Of a DNA stretch of 64,000 nucleotides, positions 27,621 through 38,033 are shown piece after piece. Origin of the DNA: Caldilineaceae bacterium (GTDB lineage: Bacteria > Chloroflexota > Anaerolineae > Caldilineales > Caldilineaceae); contig JADLDO010000007.1 in assembly GCA_020846635.1 (NCBI GenBank), forward strand, positions 1 to 64,000. Reading direction: 5' to 3'. The first letter of the stretch is position 1. Every line of letters starts with the position of its first letter. The translations under genes were made by a program, and so were the position numbers. Under the pieces are notes generated by a model, which made no database searches, had not been told where the DNA came from, and saw only the letters and a program-made list of their open reading frames with translations.

Positions 27621-28915
27621 TTGCTTCCTCGTCCCTTGATAAATGCCGCGCCCGTCAAATGAGCCGGTCTGCCCGGCAGGTGATCTTCGTTTAGGTGGCG
27701 GAGATGCGCCGCCAATGCTTCGAGGCTGGCAAGATTATGCATCGGCAGAAAGTCATCAATCGAGCCCAATGCAGCCTGCATGCCGCGCGTCAATGGCTGA
27801 TACTGCTCCGAGCCAAGCAGCGGGTTGAGCCAGATGAGCCGGTGACACAGCCTGTGCAGGCGCGCCATCTCCTCATGCAATAAGAGAGGGTCGCCCCGGT
27901 CCCAACCGTCGCTGATGAGCAGCACCACCGGGCCACCGCGCAGCACCCGTCGCGCCCATTGGTAGTTAAAGGTCTTGACAGCTTCACCGATACGCGTGCC
28001 GCCGGACCAATCCTGCACAGCATCGGTTACCTCTTGCAGTGCCTCGTCTATATCTTTGTGGCGCAATTGGCGCGTTACATAGGTTAGCCTTGTGCCAAAG
28101 ACAAAGACCTCCACCCGCTGTCGCAGCCCATGCTTTAGCCCATAGAGGAATTGGAGCAGCGGGCGCGTATACTGCTGCATCGAGCCGCTGATGTCGGCCA
28201 GCACAACCAGAGGGCGCAATTTGATCTTGGGCGTGCTGTATGACCACTTCAGGATTTCGCTGCCATAGCGCAAGTTTTGGCGCATGCTGCGGCGAACGTC
28301 GAGCAACCCCGCACGCCCAGGCAGATAGCGGCGCGTCCGCCGCTGCCCCAATTCCCAGACCACTTCGGCCATCATGCGTTTGACCGCGGCGAGTTCTGCC
28401 GGTGTCAGATCGGCGAAATCCTTATGGCGCAGCGCCTCGCGTTCGCTGTAGGTTTGGGTCAGTTCTACGACTTCCTGCCACTCATCGTCGCTCTCTGGTT
28501 CGGGGAGTGCTTCTTCCTCTTGCGCTGGCTGTGGCGGGATGACCAACTGCTCTTGTAAAGGCGGCTCTTGCTCTGCTTCTTCAAACAATCCATCCAAGTC
28601 CATGCCGCTGCCTTCGTCATGCGGCTTGCGCCAAAAGAGATTGAAGGCAGCGTCAAACAGGGGCAAATCTTGCTTGCGCTTGACCAAGAAGGTACGCAGC
28701 GTGTGATAGAAGTCGGATTTACGAGCCATCGAAACCTGGGCGAGCGCCGCCTGTACCTCGATCATCCGCCCTGGATTCACCTCAAGCCCAAGCTCATGCA
28801 AAATACGGCTAAAGAGGAGCAGGTTATGCAGCAGCGCGGCCTTTGGTGGCTCTCCATTAGCCGCCTGTCCACTTGGCACTTGTCTATCTGTTGCAATGAG
28901 GGGATCTTCGTACAA
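27605..28915 (-). CDS. VWA domain CoxE-like protein
   Basis: LVVLADISGSMQQYTRPLLQFLY (MIDAS), HDEGSGMD; operon context with MoxR ATPase. Confidence 0.9.
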   Translation of the reverse strand: MYEDPLIATDRQVPSGQAANGEPPKAALLHNLLLFSRILHELGLEVNPGRMIEVQAALAQVSMARKSDFYHTLRTFLVKRKQDLPLFDAAFNLFWRKPHDEGSGMDLDGLFEEAEQEPPLQEQLVIPPQPAQEEEALPEPESDDEWQEVVELTQTYSEREALRHKDFADLTPAELAAVKRMMAEVVWELGQRRTRRYLPGRAGLLDVRRSMRQNLRYGSEILKWSYSTPKIKLRPLVVLADISGSMQQYTRPLLQFLYGLKHGLRQRVEVFVFGTRLTYVTRQLRHKDIDEALQEVTDAVQDWSGGTRIGEAVKTFNYQWARRVLRGGPVVLLISDGWDRGDPLLLHEEMARLHRLCHRLIWLNPLLGSEQYQPLTRGMQAALGSIDDFLPMHNLASLEALAAHLRHLNEDHLPGRPAHLTGAAFIKGRGSKWKKS

Positions 28916-28924
28916 GTCGTAACC

Positions 28925-29809
28925 TTATCTATTCACCGCACGATTGTAGACGGGTCTCAAGATTTCATTCCTGACCTTGTGAACGTCGTCTTTGTACTTC
29001 AGAATGACGCCCAGCGTTTCCTCTACAATGGACTCATCGAGCGCGGTCTGATTCAGGGCGACCAGCGCCGTGGTCCAGTCGATGGTTTCGGCGACACCGG
29101 GCAGTTTGTAGAGATCCTGCGTGCGTAGTTCCTGGATAAAGGCCGTTACCTGGTGCGCCAGGTTGGCGGCGGCATCCGGCACTTTGGTATGCACGATCTC
29201 AAGCTCTTTCTGGAAGCTCGGATAATCGATCCAGGAATAGAGGCAGCGCCTCTTGAGTGCATCATGCAGTTCGCGCGTGCGATTGGATGTGAGGATGATT
29301 ACAGGGCGGTTGACGGCTCTGATCGTGCCGATTTCGGGTACGGAGATCTGAAAGTCGGAGAGAAGTTCGAGTAAGAAAGCCTCAAATTCCTCGTCGCTGC
29401 GGTCAACCTCGTCGATCAGGAGGACACAGGGCTTCTCCCGGCTCTCTTCGATGGCGCGCAGCAAGGGCCGGCGCAGCAAGAAACGCTCATCAAAGAGTTC
29501 GTTCTCGTCAAAGGGTGCATGCTGTGCTTCCAGCGAGCGTATGTGCATGATCTGGCGGGCATAGTTCCACTCGTAGACAGCCTGACTGACATCGAGCCCT
29601 TCGTAGCATTGCAGGCGGATCAACTCTGTATCGAGCAGATTGGCAACGACTTTGGCGACTTCAGTTTTGCCGACGCCCGGTTCGCCCTCCAGGAGCAGCG
29701 GGCGTTGCAGTTTGAGCGCCAAAAAGACCGATGTGGCGAGCCCACGGTCAGCGATGTAAGCCTGCGCCTGCAACGCGGCTTGCAACGAATCGATTGAGTC
29801 CAGCAGCAT
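28925..29809 (-). CDS. MoxR-family AAA ATPase, CoxD-like
   Basis: RPLLLEGEPGVGKTEVAKVVA, PCVLLIDEVDRSDEEFEAFLLELLSDFQ, ILTSNRTRELHDALKRRC. Confidence 0.95.
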   Translation of the reverse strand: MLLDSIDSLQAALQAQAYIADRGLATSVFLALKLQRPLLLEGEPGVGKTEVAKVVANLLDTELIRLQCYEGLDVSQAVYEWNYARQIMHIRSLEAQHAPFDENELFDERFLLRRPLLRAIEESREKPCVLLIDEVDRSDEEFEAFLLELLSDFQISVPEIGTIRAVNRPVIILTSNRTRELHDALKRRCLYSWIDYPSFQKELEIVHTKVPDAAANLAHQVTAFIQELRTQDLYKLPGVAETIDWTTALVALNQTALDESIVEETLGVILKYKDDVHKVRNEILRPVYNRAVNR

Positions 29810-29836
29810 GAAATTTCCTTAAGAGCTAGGCGATTT

Positions 29837-30238
29837 TCATTCAACGATCTTCCAGAAAGAGTTCTTATGAGTGATCTTGTCGCCCTGGAACTCGTAATGG
29901 TCACATCCCCAAACATCGACCCGAACACCTGCCGTTGTCGTGCCGGTCAGGTTCCATTCGGAGACACCGTGATTGCCGGAAACCCAATGGCGGTCTTGGC
30001 CGTAATGCACGTCGGGAATTCCTGCGAAGCGACTGGCCAATGCCTCGCGCACCTGAGCTTTGCCGGTATAGCGTTGGCCCCAGGGGTGGGGACCGCGCGG
30101 CATTTCGAGTGTACATTCTTCGGCAAAGAAGGAGATGACAGCATTCAGATCATGATGGTTGAATGCTTCCAAGAGTCGTTTTAAGATCTCTAGCCTCGAA
30201 CCCTCACTTGCCACTTCATTCTCTTGTCCGTTTTCCAT
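29837..30238 (-). CDS. SnoaL/NTF2-like nuclear transport factor-fold protein
   Basis: LEAFNHHDLNAVISFFAEECTLEMPRGPHPWGQRYTGKAQVREALASRFAGIPD. Confidence 0.85.
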   Translation of the reverse strand: MENGQENEVASEGSRLEILKRLLEAFNHHDLNAVISFFAEECTLEMPRGPHPWGQRYTGKAQVREALASRFAGIPDVHYGQDRHWVSGNHGVSEWNLTGTTTAGVRVDVWGCDHYEFQGDKITHKNSFWKIVE

Positions 30239-30331
30239 ATTATCTCCCTCTTTGCCTGGAGTCCCAATCGTTAGCAGGGTGCTTAAGCACTCGTATGCGC
30301 TGTACGTGCTGGATGCGCGCCTTTCTCAATT

Positions 30332-30360
30332 GGGCCGCAGATCAGCGCGATCTGCGGCCC
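30332..30360. terminator. Perfect 12-bp stem hairpin 3' of coxM
   Basis: GGGCCGCAGATC-agcgc-GATCTGCGGCCC. Confidence 0.6.
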
Positions 30361-30385
30361 AGTCTACCTATGTTGAAAAGGCTGC

Positions 30386-31276
30386 TTATCCAGCGCGCTG
30401 AATGGCGTCGCGCAGGGCGCGTGCAACCAGCACGGGAGCCATGCTGCGGCGGTAGTCGGCGCTGGCGTGAATGTCGCCCAGGATTTGATCGCCCAAGTCA
30501 TTGTCCACGGCTGCGGCTGCGGCTTCAATCACCTCGTCGTTCAATGCGTTGCCGGTGAGCGCGGCCTCGACCGAAGGGGCTTTGGTGGCGTTGGGGGTCA
30601 GCCCACCCACAGCCACACTCGCATAGGTGCAGACGCCTCCCGCAAGGGTGACGACCGCGGCAGCACCCACCATCGCATAGCGCGAGGCCGGGTTGATCAG
30701 CTTGGCATAGGCCGACCCTGTGCCCTCTTGTTCGAGCGGGACATCCACCGCAATGAGGATTTCATCCTCCTCCAACGCCGTGGCGAAGAAGCCGGTGAAG
30801 AACTCCTCGGCTGCAATGGCTTGTGTCGTTCGCTCTCCATGCCCACTGCCATTGCCGGTGGAACGCGGCCCGGTGATTTGGATGGTGGCATTGAGCGCCA
30901 GCAGAACCGTTGGCAGGTCGGAGGCCGGATCGGCATGGGCGATGTTGCCGCCCACTGTCCCGCGGTTGCGTACCTGGGGGTCGCCGATCAGCCCGGCTGC
31001 CTCGGTTAACGCTTTGGGCAGCACTTTGGACGTTTCAAGGGCCACATGCGGCGTCAATGCACCGATGCGCACGCTGTCGTTGTCTGTGGAGATGCCGCGC
31101 AGTTCACCGATCCGGCCAATGTCGATCAGTGTCCCTGGATCGGACAAACGCATCTTCATGAGCGGGAGCAGGCTGTGACCACCAGCCAGCAGCTTGGCCC
31201 CTTGATGCTCTTGCAGGAGCGCCAATGCTTCGTCAACCGACGCGGCGCGGTAATAATTAAACCTGGGTGGATACAT
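30386..31276 (-). CDS. Molybdenum hydroxylase FAD-binding subunit (CoxM-like)
   Basis: PPRFNYYRAASVDEALALLQEHQGAKLLAGGHSLLPLMKMRLS...RNRGTVGGNIAHADPASDLP. Confidence 0.95.
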   Translation of the reverse strand: MYPPRFNYYRAASVDEALALLQEHQGAKLLAGGHSLLPLMKMRLSDPGTLIDIGRIGELRGISTDNDSVRIGALTPHVALETSKVLPKALTEAAGLIGDPQVRNRGTVGGNIAHADPASDLPTVLLALNATIQITGPRSTGNGSGHGERTTQAIAAEEFFTGFFATALEEDEILIAVDVPLEQEGTGSAYAKLINPASRYAMVGAAAVVTLAGGVCTYASVAVGGLTPNATKAPSVEAALTGNALNDEVIEAAAAAVDNDLGDQILGDIHASADYRRSMAPVLVARALRDAIQRAG

Positions 31277-33672
31277 TATGCCCCTCCTCCATTGTGATTG
31301 CCGCTATTATGCCCGTTGCTGTGGCCCGCAGATTGAATGGCATTGTAGAGCTTCTCCGCGGTCAGTGGCATATCAATATGACGCAGGCCCAGGGGGGCTA
31401 GCGCATCCATGACAGCATTGGCGACGGTGATGGTCGAGACGATGGTGCCCATTTCGCCCGCGCCCTTGACACCCAGCGGATTGGAGGGCGAAGGTGTCTC
31501 GATACGCCCGACATTGATCGTGGGGAAGGCATCCGCACGCGGCAGCGCATAGTCCATCATCGTGCCGCTCAGAAGCTGCCCCTCATCGTCATAGACAGCA
31601 CTCTCCCAGAGCGCTTGACCGACACCCTGCGCGATGCCACCCACGATCTGCCCTTCGACAATCATGGGGTTGATCACCTTGCCCACGTCGTCTACTGCGC
31701 TGTAGTGCGTAAGCTCGACATGCCCCATCTGCCGGTCAATTTCGACCACGGCAATATGCGCGCTGGAGGGGAAGGTAAAGTTGGCGGGATCGAAGAAGGT
31801 AGTTTCTTCAAGACCTGGCTCCATGCCGTCGGGGAGTTCATGCGCGGTCAAGGTTGCCACGGCAATGTCGGCGAAGTTCTTGGCCCGGTCGGGTGAACCT
31901 TGCACGTAAATTTTGCCATTGCCGGCATCATAGACCATGTCCTCAACCGCTGCCTCAAGCTGGTGCGCTGCAATCTTCATCACCTTATCACGGACTTTTT
32001 CGGCGCTGCGCAGCACCGCAGTGCCACCGACCGCCGCGCTGCGACTGCCATAGGAGCCGAGACCGAAGGGTGTGCGCCCGGTATCGCCATGAATAACTTC
32101 AATGTCTTCGAGCGGGATGCCAAGCGTTCCGGCTACGATTTGGGCAAAGGTAGTTTCGTGGCCTTGTCCATGCGCGTGTGATCCGGTCATGACCGATACC
32201 TTGCCGGTTGGGTGGACACGTACCACGCTGCTTTCCCACAGACCGACGCCAGACCCCAGCCCGATCACAACTTTTGAAGGCCCCAGGCCAGAGGCTTCGA
32301 TGCAGCCACTGACGCCCACGCCGACGAGACGGCCCTCGCTGCGCGCGGCTTCGCGCTGCTGCACCAAGCTTTGATAGCCGGAAAGCTCGACCAGCTTGTC
32401 AAACATCTTGTCATAGTCGCCGCTGTCATAGAGCAGCGCCACAGGCGTCTGGTAGGGGAATTCGTCCGGCTGGATGAAGTTCTTGCGCCGCAGTTCGATG
32501 GGGTCCATCTTCAGGTCACGGGCCGCAATGTCAACCAGGCGTTCCACGACATAGGCGGCTTCCGGGCGTCCGGCCCCACGATAGGCGTCCACGGGTACGG
32601 TGTTTGTCATCGTGCCGTAGCTCTCGCCGAAGATGACCGGAAGTTTGTACAGCCCGGACAGGAGCGTGATATAGAGCGCGGTTGGGATCAAGGGGGCAAA
32701 GGTCGATAAGTAGGCCCCCATGTTGGCATAGGTGGTAACATCCAGCCCCAGGAAGGTTCCGTCGTTGCGTACTGCCAGCTTACAAGTCGTCACATGATCG
32801 CGCCCGTGTGCGTCGGAAATATAAGCCTCGCTGCGCGACGCCACCCATTTGGCTGGGCGGCCTGTCTGCTTGGCGATGAAGGGGACGATCACCTCTTCGG
32901 GATAGTGGAAAATTTTGCTGCCAAAGCCCCCGCCTACGTCGGGCGAGATGACACGCAATTTGTTTTCGGGGATGCCCAACGTGACCGCGCTCAAGAGAAA
33001 GCGGATAATATGCGGGTTCTGGCTGGTGGTCCAGACGGTCATCTCCTCCGAGAAGTCACTCCACTGGGCGACACAGGCGCGTGGTTCCATTGCATTGGCG
33101 ATCAATCGTTGGTTGACCAACTCAAGCTCGACGACATGATCCGCCTCGGCCAGTACCTTGTCGATCTCCGCGCGCTCGCCGATTGCCCAGTGAAAACTGA
33201 CGTTGTCGGGAATCTCATCATGCAGTTGGGGCGCGCCCGCCTCGGCAGCTTTTTTGGCATTGGTGACCACAGGCAGAGGCTCATAATCTACCTCGATCAA
33301 TTCCAGTGCGTCAAAAGCTGTGTAGGGGTCTTCGGCAACGACTACGGCGACGCCATCACCGACATAGCGCACCCTGTCAACCGCCAGCGCATAGTGGGGA
33401 GCTGTCTTAATGCCGGGGGGATTAAAGCCGCAAGGCAGCGATCCCATGCCGCCATCGACTAGATCCTGCCCGGTGTAGAGCGCAATCACCCCTTTGAGCG
33501 CCACGGCAGCATTGGCGTTGATACCCCTAATATGAGCATGGGCATAGGGGCTGCGCTTGATGGCGACATAGACCATACCCGGCAATTGCAGATTGGCAAC
33601 ATAGCGACCTTTGCCCTGCAGAAAGCGCGGGTCTTCGACTCGTTTGATGCTTTCACCTATGCTCGCTGCCAT
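31276..33672 (-). CDS. Molybdenum hydroxylase large subunit, form II CoxL-like
   Basis: [55 protein letters not shown]; start set to MAASIGES at 33672. Confidence 0.95.
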   Translation of the reverse strand: MAASIGESIKRVEDPRFLQGKGRYVANLQLPGMVYVAIKRSPYAHAHIRGINANAAVALKGVIALYTGQDLVDGGMGSLPCGFNPPGIKTAPHYALAVDRVRYVGDGVAVVVAEDPYTAFDALELIEVDYEPLPVVTNAKKAAEAGAPQLHDEIPDNVSFHWAIGERAEIDKVLAEADHVVELELVNQRLIANAMEPRACVAQWSDFSEEMTVWTTSQNPHIIRFLLSAVTLGIPENKLRVISPDVGGGFGSKIFHYPEEVIVPFIAKQTGRPAKWVASRSEAYISDAHGRDHVTTCKLAVRNDGTFLGLDVTTYANMGAYLSTFAPLIPTALYITLLSGLYKLPVIFGESYGTMTNTVPVDAYRGAGRPEAAYVVERLVDIAARDLKMDPIELRRKNFIQPDEFPYQTPVALLYDSGDYDKMFDKLVELSGYQSLVQQREAARSEGRLVGVGVSGCIEASGLGPSKVVIGLGSGVGLWESSVVRVHPTGKVSVMTGSHAHGQGHETTFAQIVAGTLGIPLEDIEVIHGDTGRTPFGLGSYGSRSAAVGGTAVLRSAEKVRDKVMKIAAHQLEAAVEDMVYDAGNGKIYVQGSPDRAKNFADIAVATLTAHELPDGMEPGLEETTFFDPANFTFPSSAHIAVVEIDRQMGHVELTHYSAVDDVGKVINPMIVEGQIVGGIAQGVGQALWESAVYDDEGQLLSGTMMDYALPRADAFPTINVGRIETPSPSNPLGVKGAGEMGTIVSTITVANAVMDALAPLGLRHIDMPLTAEKLYNAIQSAGHSNGHNSGNHNGGGA

Positions 33673-34151
33673 TGTTTGTCTCCTGACTCGCTCTGCATCG
33701 CTTGCGCGGCTGCCTGCACCGCCTTGACAATGTTTTGATAGCCCGTACAGCGGCAGATGTTGCCTTCCAGACCGTGGCGAATCTCTTCTTCGGAGATTGC
33801 GCCGTTCTGCTCGGCGAGCTTCACCGCGGCCATGATCATGCCCGATGTGCAAAAGCCACACTGCAAACCGTGGTTGTCCCAAAATGCCTGCTGTATGGGA
33901 TGCAGCGTGCCATTTGTGGCGATACCTTCAATGGTGGTGACTTCGCTGCCATCGGCCTGAACGGCCAAAGCGGTACATGACTTGATCGCTTGCCCGTCCA
34001 GATGGACGGTACATGCGCCGCATTGCGAGGTGTCACAGCCGACATTGGTGCCGGTCAAACCCAACTCGTCGCGTAGGAAATCGACCAATAACAGGCGCGG
34101 CTCTACATCGCGTGTAGAGCTCTTGCCATTGACAGTCACTGTTACTTGCAT
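33657..34151 (-). CDS. Molybdenum hydroxylase 2Fe-2S subunit (CoxS-like)
   Basis: [48 protein letters not shown]; start set to [10 protein letters not shown]. Confidence 0.96.
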   Translation of the reverse strand: MQVTVTVNGKSSTRDVEPRLLLVDFLRDELGLTGTNVGCDTSQCGACTVHLDGQAIKSCTALAVQADGSEVTTIEGIATNGTLHPIQQAFWDNHGLQCGFCTSGMIMAAVKLAEQNGAISEEEIRHGLEGNICRCTGYQNIVKAVQAAAQAMQSESGDKQWQRA

Positions 34152-34364
34152 AGGACGAACTCCTTTGGTGGTAAGGCTCTGGGGAGACAGATTTGAATTT
34201 TCGGCAATAGGCTTTGTGAACGTCAATTCCTTTCCACAACTTGAACAAAGTAGCCTGAACGAACAGGTGATATGTTAACTGACGTTGCGCTGTAGCCCTG
34301 GGCGGCCTCGCTGCGGTACATCAGCTAAAAAGATTCCGCCAGAAGCAAAGTAGGAGGCAGGCGC

Positions 34365-35129
34365 TTACTCGATCCGCCGGGCCACACGCCGTGCGATCAC
34401 GTTGGCCCACCAATTGAGATAGAGATGGATGACGAGGAATCCAAGCCCAGCCAGCACCCATTTCTGTTTGTCGGCGGGCACGAATTCGTCAAAGAGTTCT
34501 TTGGCAATGCTGGAGGCAAACTGGAACGTCGAGGCGGATGTCGTTTCCGACCCTGATGGCACAGCACTTGCAGAAAAGGGTAGGCGTGGTTCAGATGCCG
34601 TCTTCGACGCTGCGCTCTCAACTGGAGCAGAGGGGGGAGCCTCATCCGCCACAGGTGGTGCGGCTTCGGGGGGCGCGGCTTGTGGATTCTGAACCGCCTC
34701 GATCTGTTTTTCCAGGTTTTCCAAGCTTTGCTTGGTAATGGCGCGCGCCGATGTATCCATCAGTCGTTGACCGATGCTGGCAATCTTGCCGCTGACCCTG
34801 GCTTCACCTGCATAGTGCATGATGGTCTTGCCCTCAACAGCCTCTAGGCGCACGTCTCCTTCCCCGTCCACGATGCCCGCCGGGCCTTTCCCCTGGACTT
34901 GCATCCGGTAGCTCTCCGGCGGATTCAGGTTGGCGAGGGTGACTTTGCCCTGAAAGAGGCCCTGCACCGGGCCGACCTGGATCTTCATCTTGCCCTCATA
35001 TTCGCCCTCGCCGACCTTCTCCAATGCCTGACAGTTGGGCATGACCTTTGCCAGCACAACCGGGTCGAGGAGCATGTTCCAGACAAGCTCCTGGGGAGCG
35101 TCAAATTCGTAAGTGCCCTCAATGTTCAT
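34365..35129 (-). CDS. CoxG/SRPBCC family protein with C-terminal membrane segment
   Basis: MNIEGTYEFDAPQELVWNMLLDPVVLAKVMPNCQALEKVGEGEYEGKMKIQVGPVQGLFQG. Confidence 0.93.
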   Translation of the reverse strand: MNIEGTYEFDAPQELVWNMLLDPVVLAKVMPNCQALEKVGEGEYEGKMKIQVGPVQGLFQGKVTLANLNPPESYRMQVQGKGPAGIVDGEGDVRLEAVEGKTIMHYAGEARVSGKIASIGQRLMDTSARAITKQSLENLEKQIEAVQNPQAAPPEAAPPVADEAPPSAPVESAASKTASEPRLPFSASAVPSGSETTSASTFQFASSIAKELFDEFVPADKQKWVLAGLGFLVIHLYLNWWANVIARRVARRIE

Positions 35130-35261
35130 TCAAATCTCCTGGGGTAACGCGTCCAAGCACGAGAAGTAAGCCGGCCATAGAAATGGCTGCGCAATTCTGC
35201 CGCTCGATGCAGCGAGTTCATGCCTGGGGCCGATTTCTACATTGCTTCAGAATGTCCCGTG

Positions 35262-35293
35262 GTATCGGTAACAAGAAGTATCGGTAACAAGAA
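35262..35293. repeat. Perfect tandem duplication, 16-bp unit x2
   Basis: GTATCGGTAACAAGAA GTATCGGTAACAAGAA. Confidence 0.95.
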
Positions 35294-35478
35294 TAGGTTT
35301 GATGAAGTTGGTTAATAGGTGGTGAGATTATTCTACAACAGACCTTTTGGACTTGGCAATGCCGTGGAAAGGGGCAAGGTCAGGGGACTGAGTGACGACG
35401 GTTGCAACCATGCTTTCGCTGTGCTACGATTTGTTCGCACCTGTAGGGGCTAAAATGAAATGACCAGGAGGACACCCG

Positions 35479-36063
35479 ATGGGAAAAGTTATCTTTGATG
35501 TCAGTATGTCCCTGGATGGTTTTATTACCGGCGCAAACCCTCGCCCGGAAGAAGGGTGGGGAGGATTGGGTGAGGGTGGTAAGCGATTGCATGACTGGGG
35601 ATTTGAAAGCGCTGATCCTCGCAACCGCGAAATTATAGCAGGATGGGCGACCATCGGCGCGGTACTTGTTGGTCGAACCACCTATGACCTCTCCATACTC
35701 AATTGGGGAGCAGACGGGCCAACCGGTCCTGCTCGGACACCAACGGTCGTCGTTTCGCACAGTGTACCCCAGGACGTACCCCTGGGTGGTGTGTACACTT
35801 TTGTGAATGGGGTTGAAGCCGCATTTGAAACAGCGCAAAAATTGGCAGGAGGTCAGGATATATCAACGACAGGCGCAAACGTTGCACAGCAACTCATCAC
35901 ACTCGGCCTCGTTGACGAAATCTCGATCCACCTCGTCCCCGTGTTGTTTGGCAGCGGCACGCGCTTGTTCGAGGGCCTGGACAGCGAACATGTCCCGCTT
36001 GAAACGATCGAAGTGATTGAAACTGCTGAGGCGATCCACCTGCGATTCCGCGTCGTGAAATAA
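35479..36063 (+). CDS. Dihydrofolate reductase-like (RibD C-terminal domain) family protein
   Basis: GKVIFDVSMSLDGFITGANPRPEEGWG...GQDISTTGANVAQQLITLGLVDEISIHLVPVLFGSGTRLFEGL. Confidence 0.93.
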   Translation: MGKVIFDVSMSLDGFITGANPRPEEGWGGLGEGGKRLHDWGFESADPRNREIIAGWATIGAVLVGRTTYDLSILNWGADGPTGPARTPTVVVSHSVPQDVPLGGVYTFVNGVEAAFETAQKLAGGQDISTTGANVAQQLITLGLVDEISIHLVPVLFGSGTRLFEGLDSEHVPLETIEVIETAEAIHLRFRVVK

Positions 36064-36081
36064 CCGTCGTGTTCCTTTCTG

Positions 36082-37926
36082 CTACACTCCCTCCTTCCTT
36101 TCCCCACTGCCCGCGCGCCGCTCATCAATAAATTCCAATGATTGGTGGCGGAAATAGGTGTTGTAGAGATCGGCATAGTGACCGCCGCGGGCGAGCAGTT
36201 GCTCATGGCTGCCTTCTTCAATGACGCGCCCGTGGTCCAGCACCAGGATACGGTCTGCGGCTTTGACCGTGGAGAGGCGATGGGCGATGACGATGGAGGT
36301 GCGCTTGTGCAGGATCAGATCGAGCGCGGCCTGAATTTGTGATTCGGTAAAGGGGTCAACGCTGGCGGTTGCTTCATCCAAAATGAAGATGGCAGGGTTG
36401 AGCGCCAACATGCGCGCCAATACCACCAACTGCCGCTGCCCCATGCTGAGACGGCTTCCCCGTTCGCCCACATCGGTCTGCAAACCTTCGGGCAAGGTTT
36501 CCATCCAGTCGCCATGTCCAATCTGGCGGGCGATTGTCTCCACGGCTTCGTCGCTCATCTCGGGGCGGGCGTAGCGAATGTTATCTGCTACGCTGCCCGC
36601 AAAGAGGAAGGGGCTTTGCGAGACAATTCCCAAGTGCTGGCGATAGCTGCGTAGGTCGAGGTCGCGAATATCGCGGTTGTCAATCAGCAGTTGCCCGGCT
36701 TGGAACTCGTAATAGCGGGTGACGAGTTTGGCGATGCTCGATTTGCCCGCGCCTGTATGCCCCACCAGTGCCACGCTTTCGCCCGGGCGGATATGCAAGT
36801 TGAAATTTTGGAGAACCGGCTCATCGGCGCTGTAGCCAAAGTCCACCTGCTCAAAGCGAATATCGCCGCGCAGTTCCTTGACAGGCGTGCTGCCGGTCTG
36901 GATGACCACCGGCTCGGCATCAATCAGCGCAAAGACGCGTTCGGTGGCGCTCAATGCCCCCTGGAATTGGCTCCAGAAGGCCGAGAGGTTGAGCATGGGA
37001 AACCAGAAGCGGTCAACACTGTTGATAAAGAGAAACCAGGCCCCGGCGTTGATGGTTTGGGTGTAGACGCTCACCCCGCCAAAATAGAGCAGGGAGGCGG
37101 TTCCCAAGCCGCTAAAGAAGGTCAATGTGGGAAAGAGGCTGCTCAAGACCATGCCGCGGCGCACCATGATGGCATAGCTGCGCCCGTTGACCTCAAGGAA
37201 TTCGTCATAGATGCCTTGCTCACGGCGAAAATTTTTGGCGACAGAAATGCCGGTGACAGCCTCTTGGATGCTGACGTTGACATCGGCAATGGCCTGTTGG
37301 CTGCTGCGTGTAATTTGTCGCACCCAGTCTCTAAAGCGCGCGGCAATGATGAAACCGACAGGAGCAAGGAAACAAAGCACCAGGGTAAGCTTCCAGTCGA
37401 TCTGGAGCAGATAGACCAGCAGAATGATTACCAGCAGGAGTTGCGTGATCAGATCGGTCACCAAGACGGCGACACGCCCAAACTCGTCGGTATCGCTGGT
37501 CACGCGGCTGACAATGCGCCCCGACTGGTATTTGTCGAAAAAGCTGAGATCATGGTTCATCACCGCGTTAAAGGCATCTTGGCGCATCGCCAGGATGACA
37601 TCCCCGATCAGTTTGCCCGTTTCAACGCGCCGCGCCCAGTTGACCACCCAGGTGAGGACGCCCAGGGCCAGGACGATCACAACCAGGATCGTGGTGATGG
37701 TTGTGGCGTTTGCCGGACTATCCACCAGAACCTCGACGCCGCGCGCGACCACAATGGGCAGCGCCACGCCAAAGAGCGACATCAGCGTCACCATCAGCGA
37801 AATCAACATCAGCCTGCCCGCCCACGGTCGGAAGTAATAGGCGATGCGCCGTACCAATTCACGGTTGGGGTACTCTCGGTCATAAGCTTCTTGTGTTAGA
37901 CCTGCGCGAAGGAGTCCCATATGCAA
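36082..37926 (-). CDS. ABC exporter, fused permease/ATPase (MsbA-like)
   Basis: VALVGHTGAGKSSIAKLVTRYYEFQ, LSMGQRQLVVLARMLALNPAIFILDEATASVDPFTE. Confidence 0.95.
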   Translation of the reverse strand: MHMGLLRAGLTQEAYDREYPNRELVRRIAYYFRPWAGRLMLISLMVTLMSLFGVALPIVVARGVEVLVDSPANATTITTILVVIVLALGVLTWVVNWARRVETGKLIGDVILAMRQDAFNAVMNHDLSFFDKYQSGRIVSRVTSDTDEFGRVAVLVTDLITQLLLVIILLVYLLQIDWKLTLVLCFLAPVGFIIAARFRDWVRQITRSSQQAIADVNVSIQEAVTGISVAKNFRREQGIYDEFLEVNGRSYAIMVRRGMVLSSLFPTLTFFSGLGTASLLYFGGVSVYTQTINAGAWFLFINSVDRFWFPMLNLSAFWSQFQGALSATERVFALIDAEPVVIQTGSTPVKELRGDIRFEQVDFGYSADEPVLQNFNLHIRPGESVALVGHTGAGKSSIAKLVTRYYEFQAGQLLIDNRDIRDLDLRSYRQHLGIVSQSPFLFAGSVADNIRYARPEMSDEAVETIARQIGHGDWMETLPEGLQTDVGERGSRLSMGQRQLVVLARMLALNPAIFILDEATASVDPFTESQIQAALDLILHKRTSIVIAHRLSTVKAADRILVLDHGRVIEEGSHEQLLARGGHYADLYNTYFRHQSLEFIDERRAGSGERKEGV

Positions 37927-38033
37927 TCGACTTTCTAGGGGAGATGCTTGCTTTCATAGCCGCCAACTACTACAATCATCGCACGGATGGCAGATTCGAC
38001 AAAGAAGCGAAGGATGAGGGAGAGGGATGAAGG

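Noticed and set aside
31276-34151. Annotation as genuine aerobic CO dehydrogenase
   Set aside because: Active-site loop is AYRGAGR (form II), not AYxCSFR.
35380-35838. 152-aa minus-strand ORF
   Set aside because: Antisense to DHFR-like gene.
36691-37899. 402-aa plus-strand ORF
   Set aside because: Shadow ORF antisense to the ABC exporter at 36082-37926; no recognisable domain.
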